Source: Methylophilaceae bacterium (GTDB lineage: Bacteria > Pseudomonadota > Gammaproteobacteria > Burkholderiales > Methylophilaceae). Taken from it: 64,000 nt of DNA. The number at the start of each line of letters is the position of its first letter. The stretch's first letter is position 1. Both the position numbers and the translations under genes were made by a program. Shown here piece by piece: positions 18,151 to 25,304 of the stretch. Where the stretch lies: positions 1,752,311-1,816,310 of the forward strand of contig CP073759.1 of the NCBI GenBank assembly GCA_018398995.1, given 5' to 3'. Below the pieces are notes generated by a model that searched no databases, was not told the origin of the DNA, and saw nothing but the letters and a program-made list of their open reading frames with translations.

Positions 18151-18194
18151 CCTGCGCAGGCGCTTGCGCTGTAGCGTGGTAAAATCACGCGCTT

Positions 18195-21100
18195 ATGCAA
18201 GACGCGCAAAAACTCATTAGCAATTTAGAACAGCAATTATCAAATTGTATGTTGGCTGATCGCTTTCAGCTACAAAGACGGTTACGGCAAGCCAAAGACC
18301 TCATTAAACTCCATAAGCCAGTTGAACAATCACTAGCTGATATTGTGCGCAAAGTGCAAAGTTCATCACAACGTTATACGCAACGGCTAGCAAAATTACC
18401 TAAACCAGAATATCCGTTAGAGTTACCTGTTTCATCCAGACGCGATGAAATTGCTAAAGCGATTACAGAAAATCAAGTGGTGATTGTGTGTGGCGAGACA
18501 GGCTCAGGTAAAACCACGCAATTGCCTAAAATCTGTCTAGAACTCGGTCGCGGCGTTGCGGGTTTAATTGGCCATACGCAGCCACGCCGTATTGCCGCAC
18601 GTTCCGTTGCAACGCGCATCGCACAAGAGCTAGATTCTGCGTTGGGCGAGATTGTTGGTTATAAAGTGCGCTTTAATGAAAAGTCATCTGAAGCCAGCTA
18701 TATCAAGCTGATGACCGATGGTATTTTGCTAGCAGAAACGCAAGGTGACCGATTTTTAAATGCTTATGACACCATCATTATTGATGAAGCGCACGAGCGT
18801 AGTTTGAATATTGATTTTTTGCTGGGATATCTCAAACAGCTATTACCAAAACGACCCGATTTAAAAGTGATTGTGACATCAGCAACCATTGATGCGGAAC
18901 GGTTTGGCAAACACTTTGCTGCAAAAAATGTAGCTGGAGAGCTGGTGAATGCGCCCATTATTGAAGTCAGTGGCAGAACTTATCCAGTTGAAGTGCGTTA
19001 TCGACCATTGGGTAAAGCTGGATTTATCTCGCACGAAGTTGTGCAAGATGATGATTTTGATGATGACGACACAGCTACGACCAACGTGCATGGCATACAG
19101 CGCAAAGGAAAAACTGAAGCACGCTGGTTAGCTGAAGATGATGAAGAAGAAGCCATCGAAGAGGCGATTTTAGATGCGGCAGATGATTTATTACGCCAAG
19201 GCGATGGCGATATTTTGGTGTTTTTACCAGGCGAGCGTGAAATACGTGATACCGCCGACCATTTGCGCAAATACCAAGGTCGCTCACCTAAGTTAAAACA
19301 TATCGAAGTGTTGCCATTATTTGCCAGATTAAGCATTGCTGATCAGCAAAAAATCTTTAAACCACATGGGCAACGCCGTATTGTGTTGGCAACCAACGTT
19401 GCCGAAACATCACTGACTGTGCCCGGTATTAAATACGTGATTGACGCTGGTTTGGCGCGCATTAATCGTTATAGTGCACGTGCCAAAGTGGAGCAATTGC
19501 AAATCGAAAAAATTTCACAAGCCGCCGCCAAGCAAAGAGCGGGGCGTTGTGGACGTGTGTCGAATGGTATTTGTGTACGGCTGTATGCTGAAGAAGATTT
19601 TAACAATCGACCAGCGTTTACTGACCCTGAAATTATCCGCAGTTCACTCGCTAGCGTCATTTTGCGCATGGGTGCATTGCGATTAGGTGATGTTGAGCAG
19701 TTTCCATTTATTGAAGCCCCCAGCTCTCGATTAATTTCCGACGGCTATCTGCAATTGCAAGAGTTAGGCGCGGTGGATGCCAAGCGGCAAATCACCGATA
19801 TTGGTTTGCAATTGGCTAGGCTACCACTCGATCCGCGCATTGGCCGTATGATTTTGGCTGCGAAAAAAGAAGCGTGCTTGCAAGAAGTGTTGATTATTGC
19901 CAGTGTGCTGAGTATGCAAGATCCGCGCGAACGTCCAATGGATAAACGTGAAGCGGCAGCCAATGCCCATGCCAAATTTGATGGTGAAGGTTCTGATTTT
20001 ATCAGCTTTCTTAAAATTTGGGATTGGTATGAGCATGCGTTTAAAAACAAACAATCTAACAAAGATTTATTGAATCAGTGTCATGCAAACTTCCTGTCAT
20101 TTCTGCGCTTAAAAGAATGGCGCGAGCTCTATCTTCAATTAAAAGAAATTGCAGAAGAAATGGAGTTTAAGCTCAATACAAAAGCAGCCAATTACGAGCA
20201 AATCCATAAGGCGTTATTAGCGGGTTTATTAGGCAATATCGGCTTTAAAGATGGCGATAATGACGCTTATTCAGGTGCGCGTAGCATTCGTTTTTATGTC
20301 GCGCCTGGCTCATGCTTAAAAAAATCGCGACCAAAATGGGTCATGGCAGCTGAGCTGGTAGATACCTCAAAACTGTATGCGCGTTGTGTCGCAAAAATTG
20401 AACCCGATTGGATAGAGCCGCTCGCGCGTCATTTAACCAATAGTACTTATACCGACCCCCGTTGGGATAAAAAGCTAGCGCAAGTCACCGCATGGGAACG
20501 GGTGAGTTTGTATGGCTTAACGGTTGTGCCAAAACGCCGTGTGCACTATGGGCCGATTAATGTCGAAGTTTCACATGAAATCTTTATTCGTGAGGCATTG
20601 GCTAATATGGAGTTGGAGATAAAAGCGCCATTTTTAACCGAAAATAAGCGCATTATCGCCGAAATTGAAGAATTAGAACATAAAGCTAGACGTCAAGATG
20701 TGTTGGTTGATGAGCATGCTTTATTTGCGTTCTACGATAAGATTGTGCCGCAAGAAATTGTGAATGGCATCGGATTTGAGGCCTGGCGCAAAGAGGCAGA
20801 AAAGCAAAATCCTAGACTATTATTTCTGACTAAAGATGATTTAATGCGTCACGAAGCAGAAAGTGTGACCGAAACCCAGTTTCCAGAAACCATCGAAATG
20901 GATGGTGTTAGGATTCATTTAAAATACCGTTTTGAACCGGGTCATGTGTTAGATGGCGTTACCGCGACCATTCCTTTGGCTTTACTGAATCAACTAGATG
21001 CAACACGTGCCGAATGGCTGGTGCCAGGGATGTTACGCGAAAAAGTGACAGCGTTAATCAAGATTTTGCCAAAGACATTCCGTCGCGTTTGTGTGCCTGT

Positions 21101-22235
21101 TCCAGATTTTGTGACAGCCTTTTTAAGCCAAGCCAAAGTAGGCACGCAGCCTATTTTGATTGCATTGGTCAATTATATTCAGCAACAAACCAGCTTAAAA
21201 CTGGGTGTTGACGACTTCATGATTGATAAATTGCCAGTGCATTTTTTCATGAATTTTAGTGTGATTGATGAAAAGCAGCGCGAGCTAGGCATGAGTCGTG
21301 ATTGGCATGCTTTAAAAAATCAATTGGGCAATGCCGCACAACTGACGTTTAGAAATAGCACCGCCAATCACATCGAAAAATCAGGCATTCTACAATGGGA
21401 TTTTGGCGATTTGCCAGCCACGTTAACCTTTAGCAAAGAAGGTCATCAGCTCACTGGTTATCCTGCACTAGAAGATCAAATTGATAGTGTGGCTATTAAA
21501 CTATTTGATACCGAACAAGCGGCTTACAATGCGCATCGCGCAGGCGTTTGTCGATTAATGCGGTTTGAGTTAAAAGAGCAAATGAAGCAGTTGCAAAAAG
21601 CGTTGCCCAATTTTAATCAATACGCGTTACAACTGCGGAATGTGATTACGCCAGATGATTTAAAAGAGGATTTGGTCACCACATTAGCCGACCGTGCTTT
21701 TGTGGGTGAAGATGATTTGCCGCGCACCAACGATGCCTTTATGGCACTGAAACAACGTGCTAAAACACGCTTGCCAGCGGTGAAAGATGCGCTTTTCCGT
21801 ATCATTACTCAGATTGGCACAGAGTATTTTGCACTAGCTGATGCGCAATCCAAAATGCCAGCTAAAGCCAATCGCCTAACAAAAGATGTCGAAACGCAAA
21901 TGCAAAGTTTGCTTTATAAAGGTTGCTTTAGCCAAACGCCGTGGGATCAATTGCAACATCTGCCACGTTATCTAAAAGCCTTACGTTTGCGCATTGAAAA
22001 GCAACCGAGTAACCCCGATAGAGATGGTAAACATGCGGCCAGTATTGGTGTTTATTGGGATAGATGGCAAGCGGAGATGGAAAAGCAAAGCAAGTTAGGC
22101 GATATTTCACCCGCGTTGGCTGATTTTCGTTGGTTGATAGAAGAGCTGCGGGTGTCTTTATTTGCGCAAGAGCTTAAAACGCCGTTCCCCATATCGGTTA
22201 AGCGGCTTGATAAAGTTTGGAGTGATTTAATCTAG
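18195..22235 (+). CDS. hrpA: ATP-dependent RNA helicase HrpA (DEAH)
   Basis: The 1346-residue length and motif order are typical of HrpA: Walker A GETGSGKTTQLPK near residue 100, TQPRRIAARSVA, DEAHERS near 198, SATIDAERF, and QRAGRCGR near 450. These are followed by the HA2 and OB-like regions and the long DUF3418 C-terminal domain. HrpA is a 3'-5' RNA helicase involved in mRNA processing and in resolving stalled ribosomes. An acidic insert DDDFDDDD lies near residue 285. The gene is intact. Confidence 0.93.
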   Translation: MQDAQKLISNLEQQLSNCMLADRFQLQRRLRQAKDLIKLHKPVEQSLADIVRKVQSSSQRYTQRLAKLPKPEYPLELPVSSRRDEIAKAITENQVVIVCGETGSGKTTQLPKICLELGRGVAGLIGHTQPRRIAARSVATRIAQELDSALGEIVGYKVRFNEKSSEASYIKLMTDGILLAETQGDRFLNAYDTIIIDEAHERSLNIDFLLGYLKQLLPKRPDLKVIVTSATIDAERFGKHFAAKNVAGELVNAPIIEVSGRTYPVEVRYRPLGKAGFISHEVVQDDDFDDDDTATTNVHGIQRKGKTEARWLAEDDEEEAIEEAILDAADDLLRQGDGDILVFLPGEREIRDTADHLRKYQGRSPKLKHIEVLPLFARLSIADQQKIFKPHGQRRIVLATNVAETSLTVPGIKYVIDAGLARINRYSARAKVEQLQIEKISQAAAKQRAGRCGRVSNGICVRLYAEEDFNNRPAFTDPEIIRSSLASVILRMGALRLGDVEQFPFIEAPSSRLISDGYLQLQELGAVDAKRQITDIGLQLARLPLDPRIGRMILAAKKEACLQEVLIIASVLSMQDPRERPMDKREAAANAHAKFDGEGSDFISFLKIWDWYEHAFKNKQSNKDLLNQCHANFLSFLRLKEWRELYLQLKEIAEEMEFKLNTKAANYEQIHKALLAGLLGNIGFKDGDNDAYSGARSIRFYVAPGSCLKKSRPKWVMAAELVDTSKLYARCVAKIEPDWIEPLARHLTNSTYTDPRWDKKLAQVTAWERVSLYGLTVVPKRRVHYGPINVEVSHEIFIREALANMELEIKAPFLTENKRIIAEIEELEHKARRQDVLVDEHALFAFYDKIVPQEIVNGIGFEAWRKEAEKQNPRLLFLTKDDLMRHEAESVTETQFPETIEMDGVRIHLKYRFEPGHVLDGVTATIPLALLNQLDATRAEWLVPGMLREKVTALIKILPKTFRRVCVPVPDFVTAFLSQAKVGTQPILIALVNYIQQQTSLKLGVDDFMIDKLPVHFFMNFSVIDEKQRELGMSRDWHALKNQLGNAAQLTFRNSTANHIEKSGILQWDFGDLPATLTFSKEGHQLTGYPALEDQIDSVAIKLFDTEQAAYNAHRAGVCRLMRFELKEQMKQLQKALPNFNQYALQLRNVITPDDLKEDLVTTLADRAFVGEDDLPRTNDAFMALKQRAKTRLPAVKDALFRIITQIGTEYFALADAQSKMPAKANRLTKDVETQMQSLLYKGCFSQTPWDQLQHLPRYLKALRLRIEKQPSNPDRDGKHAASIGVYWDRWQAEMEKQSKLGDISPALADFRWLIEELRVSLFAQELKTPFPISVKRLDKVWSDLI

Positions 22236-22264
22236 TCGTTGAGATTGACGCATTGATCAATCGT

Positions 22265-22669
22265 TTAATCTGCAACGCAGTGTTCATCCGCCATTTTGCC
22301 AATTGTCCAAATCGCTTCGTTGCCTTTGCCACGCAATGCGTATTGGCCGTTGCTATAGAAAAAGCCAGAGCCTGATACTTCCTGCGTTAAAGTCAGCGTT
22401 TGATTATCACCAAACTGCACAATAGCTACAGATGGTTTTTCATGATATCGCTTTTTGTAATGCTTTCCACCATGAATCGTAGTGTAGCCTTGTTCCGCAA
22501 AGGTGACAGTCAGAATAGAGCCGCGCTCACAGCGATAAACAACCTCAATATCTTCAGCTTGGAGATTCTTAGCTGGCGCGGATCGAATGGCCGAGCAAGC
22601 AGTTAATACCAACGTGCTCACCGCTAAAAACGCGATTAAAAGTCGATTAATAAATGGATTCAACATCAT
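22265..22669 (-). CDS. MliC/PliC-like lysozyme-inhibitor lipoprotein
   Basis: The 134-residue protein has a lipoprotein signal with lipobox LTAC (Cys about 25). It then has the MliC-type core: VVYRCERGSILTVTF, a central segment with VAIVQFGDNQTLTLTQ, and a final Cys, likely disulphide-bonded to the first conserved Cys. MliC proteins inhibit C-type lysozymes at the outer membrane. It is convergent with hrpA (29-nt gap) and downstream of the COG0523 GTPase. Confidence 0.82.
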   Translation of the reverse strand: MMLNPFINRLLIAFLAVSTLVLTACSAIRSAPAKNLQAEDIEVVYRCERGSILTVTFAEQGYTTIHGGKHYKKRYHEKPSVAIVQFGDNQTLTLTQEVSGSGFFYSNGQYALRGKGNEAIWTIGKMADEHCVAD

Positions 22670-22697
22670 TAACTGACAATAAGCATTGAAAATTGTT

Positions 22698-23723
22698 CTA
22701 TAGTTGCGTCAGCATTTTTCTAATCGCCTCTTCATCCAACCCTTTGCCAATGCACACTACACGGCTATTAGGCGATGCTTCTTTCCAGTCGATTAATAAA
22801 GTAGCTGGGTACGGCGTAAAATGCACAGCATGAATCGCGATGGGATGCGGCTGGTCTTCTACATGCAAAATCCCTTTTAAACGCAGCAATTGCTCGCCAT
22901 GCGTATGGCAGAGTTTAAGCAGCACTGGTTTAAAGTTTTTCCAACTAATGCCGGTTGGCAGCGTCACGGTAAAGCTGCTAATTTCATCTTGATGTTGCAC
23001 TGGGCTAGTCGGTAATTTACCGCGCATCATACTGGCAGGTTTAAGCGGCGCACGTAACCACCGATCAGGTTCGGCAATTTTACCAGTGGGGTCAAATAAG
23101 CCCACATCAATAATAAAATCAGGCTCAATTTCACCGTTTAACACTTTATGTTGTGTCGCTCCAGGGTTAATGCTAATCAGCTTTTCTTTTAACGCGCTGG
23201 TTTGTTCGGCGTTGGCAATATCCGTTTTGGTCATCAGCAATACATCTGCCACTGCCGCTTGTTTGCGTGCCTCGCCATGCTCGTTTAATTGTTGCAAACC
23301 ATACATCGCATCAATCGTCACAATCACCGCATCCAAACGATAAACCGACTCAATCACCGGCTCATTCATCAAATTCGCCATAATCGGCCCAGGGTCAGCC
23401 ATGCCAGTCGTTTCAATCACCAAACGGCTAAATTGCGGAATCGCCTCCATTGAACGCTTAAAATACAAATCGCGCATGGTATCGGCCAGCTCATTGCTCA
23501 GGGTGCAACACAAACAACCATTCTGTAAAAGTACCGCATTATCAGCCACATAACTACTATCCACATTCTGTGCGAGGATATGATCTAAACCTTCTTCACC
23601 CAGTTCATTGATGATGACGGCGGTATCTTTCATACCTTCGTGGGAAAGTAGCTTATTGAGTAGGGTGGTTTTGCCTGAGCCTAAAAAGCCAGTGAGTAGG
23701 GTGACGGGTATGCGGTGATCCAT
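22698..23723 (-). CDS. COG0523 (CobW/YjiA-like) metal-chaperone GTPase
   Basis: Third COG0523 protein of the window: Walker [10 protein letters not shown] near residue 10, the metal motif GCLCCTL near 66, NKXD-type TKTD, and a CobW C-terminal domain. The family delivers metal, mostly zinc, to client proteins. I use the ATG at 23723, since the frame extension to 23753 adds 10 residues before the canonical start. A weak match to the putative Zur palindrome lies 57 bp upstream (23780-23794), which would place it in the zinc response. It is divergent from the toxin-antitoxin pair. Confidence 0.88.
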   Translation of the reverse strand: MDHRIPVTLLTGFLGSGKTTLLNKLLSHEGMKDTAVIINELGEEGLDHILAQNVDSSYVADNAVLLQNGCLCCTLSNELADTMRDLYFKRSMEAIPQFSRLVIETTGMADPGPIMANLMNEPVIESVYRLDAVIVTIDAMYGLQQLNEHGEARKQAAVADVLLMTKTDIANAEQTSALKEKLISINPGATQHKVLNGEIEPDFIIDVGLFDPTGKIAEPDRWLRAPLKPASMMRGKLPTSPVQHQDEISSFTVTLPTGISWKNFKPVLLKLCHTHGEQLLRLKGILHVEDQPHPIAIHAVHFTPYPATLLIDWKEASPNSRVVCIGKGLDEEAIRKMLTQL

Positions 23724-23771
23724 GGGTAATAAGCGTAAAATAATTGATAACAAAACTATTATACAATGTGT

Positions 23772-23797
23772 TAATGTAATGCAAATGAATTACATTA
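23772..23797. promoter_or_regulatory. Inverted repeat before the toxin-antitoxin operon
   Basis: Arms TAATGTAAT and ATTACATTA (9 bp each, perfect) enclose 8 bp, ending 24 bp before the antitoxin ATG. Position and symmetry fit the site bound by the antitoxin for autorepression. It overlaps a candidate Zur box, so the region may serve both divergent genes. Confidence 0.5.
23780..23794. promoter_or_regulatory. Weak candidate Zur box before COG0523 GTPase
   Basis: TGCAAATGAATTACA matches the TGCAA-N5-TTGCA palindrome seen twice in front of the zinc operon, with one mismatch in ten half-site positions. The gene next to it is a COG0523 GTPase, a common Zur target. It overlaps the inverted repeat of the toxin-antitoxin operon, so the match may be accidental. 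Confidence 0.35.
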
Positions 23798-23821
23798 GCA
23801 TTTGTTATGAAAGGAGTTGAA

Positions 23822-24076
23822 ATGAAAACAGCAACAATTCCCGCACTAAGAGTCGAACCAAAGCTAAGAGAGTCCGCAGAAAATGCATTAGCCGAAGGCG
23901 AAACACTGTCAAGCTTTGTAGAAGAATCACTCAAAGCCAATATAGAGCGCCGCATGCATCAACAAAGCTTTATCGCACGTGGCATTATTTCTCGCGATGA
24001 AGCCAAAACAACGCAAGAATATTACGCCGCAGATAGCGTTATCAATGAACTAAAAGACATGCTAAAGAAAGCCTAA
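23822..24076 (+). CDS. Antitoxin, ribbon-helix-helix-like (YacA-type)
   Basis: The 84-residue protein starts TATIPALRVEPKLRESAENA, with LRVEPKLR as the predicted DNA-binding beta strand and first helix of a CopG/ParD-like antitoxin. The charged C-terminal half would wrap the toxin. An AGGAG site sits 5 nt before the ATG at 23822; an in-frame ATG at 23807 lacks a better site. It ends 2 nt before the toxin start and would repress its own operon through the upstream inverted repeat. Confidence 0.8.
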   Translation: MKTATIPALRVEPKLRESAENALAEGETLSSFVEESLKANIERRMHQQSFIARGIISRDEAKTTQEYYAADSVINELKDMLKKA

Positions 24077-24078
24077 CG

Positions 24079-24378
24079 TTGGCTTATCAAGTCAGATTTA
24101 CCAAAGCTGCACGAGAAGATATAAAAAGGCTTTATGCGTTTTTGTTAACGCAAGACAAAACCGCCGCCGAGCACGCATTAACCACCATAGAGCAAGCCAT
24201 ACAATTGCTCAACACCTTTCCCTTCACCTGCAGAAAAGCGCAAGCAGATAACCCCTTTTTACGTGAGCTAGTGATTAGTTTTGGACATAATGGTTATGTC
24301 GCTTTATTTGAAATAGAAGAAAATGCGATTGTGACGATATTAGCCGTGCGGCATCAGCGGGAGGATGATTATTTGTAG
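24079..24378 (+). CDS. RelE/ParE-family toxin
   Basis: The 99-residue protein has the ParE/RelE plan: YQVRFTKAAREDIKRLYAFL at the N terminus, a middle helix pair, and a C-terminal beta strand ending ILAVRHQREDDYL, where the Arg/His of this last strand is typical for the family. Start is TTG at 24079, a weak start that would keep toxin synthesis below that of the antitoxin. ParE members poison gyrase and RelE members cleave mRNA on the ribosome; I cannot tell which applies. Confidence 0.82.
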   Translation: MAYQVRFTKAAREDIKRLYAFLLTQDKTAAEHALTTIEQAIQLLNTFPFTCRKAQADNPFLRELVISFGHNGYVALFEIEENAIVTILAVRHQREDDYL

Positions 24379-24387
24379 CTAGCCTAG

Positions 24388-24405
24388 GGCGGGTTATAAC
24401 CCGCC
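24388..24405. repeat. GC-rich perfect hairpin after the toxin gene
   Basis: GGCGGGTT-AT-AACCCGCC lies 9 bp after the toxin stop. The stem is strong for this AT-leaning region, but no T-run follows on either strand, so it may be a terminator remnant, an mRNA-stabilising hairpin or a REP-like element. Confidence 0.4.
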
Positions 24406-24524
24406 GTATGTGGTCTTCACCTTCGTAATGATACATTCAACACACTGCGCTCTGCGCGAGTAATAACCAATAAAAAGCATAGTACGTATATAATGCTGCC
24501 AAAACCCACATAGGAGCATTTATT

Positions 24525-24845
24525 ATGAGCAAAAGACGCTCACCACGATTATTAAAAAAACTTAAATTAGGTGAATTTAAAGAGTATGGATTTGCATTTT
24601 CGGCAGATTTTACAAAAGAGCTGGAGATGGAGGCGCAGGAGCAATTGGTGATTGGCTTGTTAGATGACGTGATTCAGCCGCGCAAATTGGCTTTAGGCGG
24701 TTGGATTGATGGCGGTTTTGTGACGAAGTGGAAAAATGGTTCTGCTACTGAGGATGACAAAAAAGCCGTTGAAGATTGGCTTAAATCGAATAAAGCATTG
24801 AAAGATATTGAAGTCGGCCAGTTGGTAGACGCTTGGTACGAGTAG
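24525..24845 (+). CDS. yggL: YggL family 50S ribosome-binding protein (DUF469)
   Basis: The 106-residue protein starts SKRRSPRLLKKLKLGEFKE and has VIQPRKLALGGWIDGGFV in the middle, the pattern of YggL (DUF469), which has been reported to bind the large ribosomal subunit. A TATAAT-like -10 and a TAGGAG ribosome binding site precede the ATG. The coding end GCTTGGTACGAGT is copied again 92 bp further on, after a tandem repeat. Confidence 0.9.
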   Translation: MSKRRSPRLLKKLKLGEFKEYGFAFSADFTKELEMEAQEQLVIGLLDDVIQPRKLALGGWIDGGFVTKWKNGSATEDDKKAVEDWLKSNKALKDIEVGQLVDAWYE

Positions 24846-24849
24846 TTTT

Positions 24850-24917
24850 AGGTGAAATATTAGGTGAAATATTAGGTGAAATATTAGGTGAAATATTAGG
24901 TGAAATATTAGGTGAAA
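24850..24917. repeat. Tandem repeat, 12-bp unit AGGTGAAATATT, about 5.7 copies
   Basis: Five exact copies run from 24850 to 24909, followed by a partial copy to 24917. A 13-bp sequence GCTTGGTACGAGT flanks the array, once as the last codons of yggL (24831-24843) and once after it (24923-24935). The array looks like replication-slippage growth, possibly started by a duplication of the yggL end. Length variation between strains would be expected. Confidence 0.9.
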
Positions 24918-24961
24918 ATAGTGCTTGGTACGAGTCAATCTAACTAAGGATTAGCCAATAA

Positions 24962-24985
24962 AAAACCCAGCCTAGGCTGGGTTTT
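24962..24985 (-). terminator. Terminator after pqqA copy 1
   Basis: A perfect 12-bp-armed palindrome, AAAACCCAGCCT/AGGCTGGGTTTT, lies 17 bp beyond the pqqA stop and continues into a T-rich run on the minus strand. The same element recurs after the second pqqA copy with a slightly altered loop. Confidence 0.75.
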
Positions 24986-25002
24986 GTTTTAAGCGTTTAA
25001 GC

Positions 25003-25074
25003 TTATTTGTTCATTACGTACATTGTTACTTCAAAGCCAAAACGCATTTCTGTAGCTGCTGGTGTTGTCCACAT
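25003..25074 (-). CDS. pqqA: PqqA, PQQ precursor peptide, copy 1
   Basis: A 23-residue peptide starting MWTTPAATEMRFGFEV and ending TMYVMNK. It has the PqqA hallmark Glu-x-x-x-Tyr (Glu15, Tyr19), the two residues that PqqE crosslinks to begin pyrroloquinoline quinone synthesis. An AAAGGAG site precedes the ATG. PQQ is the cofactor of methanol and other alcohol dehydrogenases in methylotrophs. No pqqB-E genes are in the window. The coding sequence, 3' spacer, terminator and promoter recur at 27457-27674. Confidence 0.93.
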   Translation of the reverse strand: MWTTPAATEMRFGFEVTMYVMNK

Positions 25075-25137
25075 AATATTTCTCCTTTGGTTATCTAATC
25101 AAACATTCATCATTGCTGATCTGTTTGTATGACTTCG

Positions 25138-25205
25138 ATAATATAGACATGTTTCATTACCCGCCTGCGTGTGTCACGTAATCACGCCTAATGATTTTAC
25201 GTAAT
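25138..25205 (-). promoter_or_regulatory. pqqA copy 1 promoter: -10 and upstream direct repeat
   Basis: On the minus strand a -10-like TATTAT (25138-25143) lies 29 bp downstream of a 33-bp block (25173-25205) that is almost identical to one before copy 2. The block contains TTACGT twice, 23 bp apart, with AAAATCATTAG between. Two half-sites two helical turns apart, upstream of the -35 region, suggest an activator such as a response regulator. The block sits between divergent pqqA and the TonB receptor and could serve both. Confidence 0.6.
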
Positions 25206-25304
25206 CACTATTTAAATAAATGGTGAAATAGCCAAAATGAAGGCTTTATCAATAAGTAAAATTGCGTATTTTTGGATTATTTATTTTTCTTTATGGTTTG
25301 GTTT

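Noticed and set aside
23807-23821. Upstream ATG as antitoxin start
   Set aside because: The AGGAG at 23812-23816 lies after it and is correctly spaced for the ATG at 23822.
24388-24405. GC-rich hairpin as a standard intrinsic terminator
   Set aside because: The stem is good but there is no T-run on either side.
24693-24938. Minus-strand open frame with repeated Phe-His-Leu-Ile units across the tandem array
   Set aside because: It is a translation artefact of the 12-bp repeat plus antisense of yggL; it has no ribosome binding site and no family resemblance.
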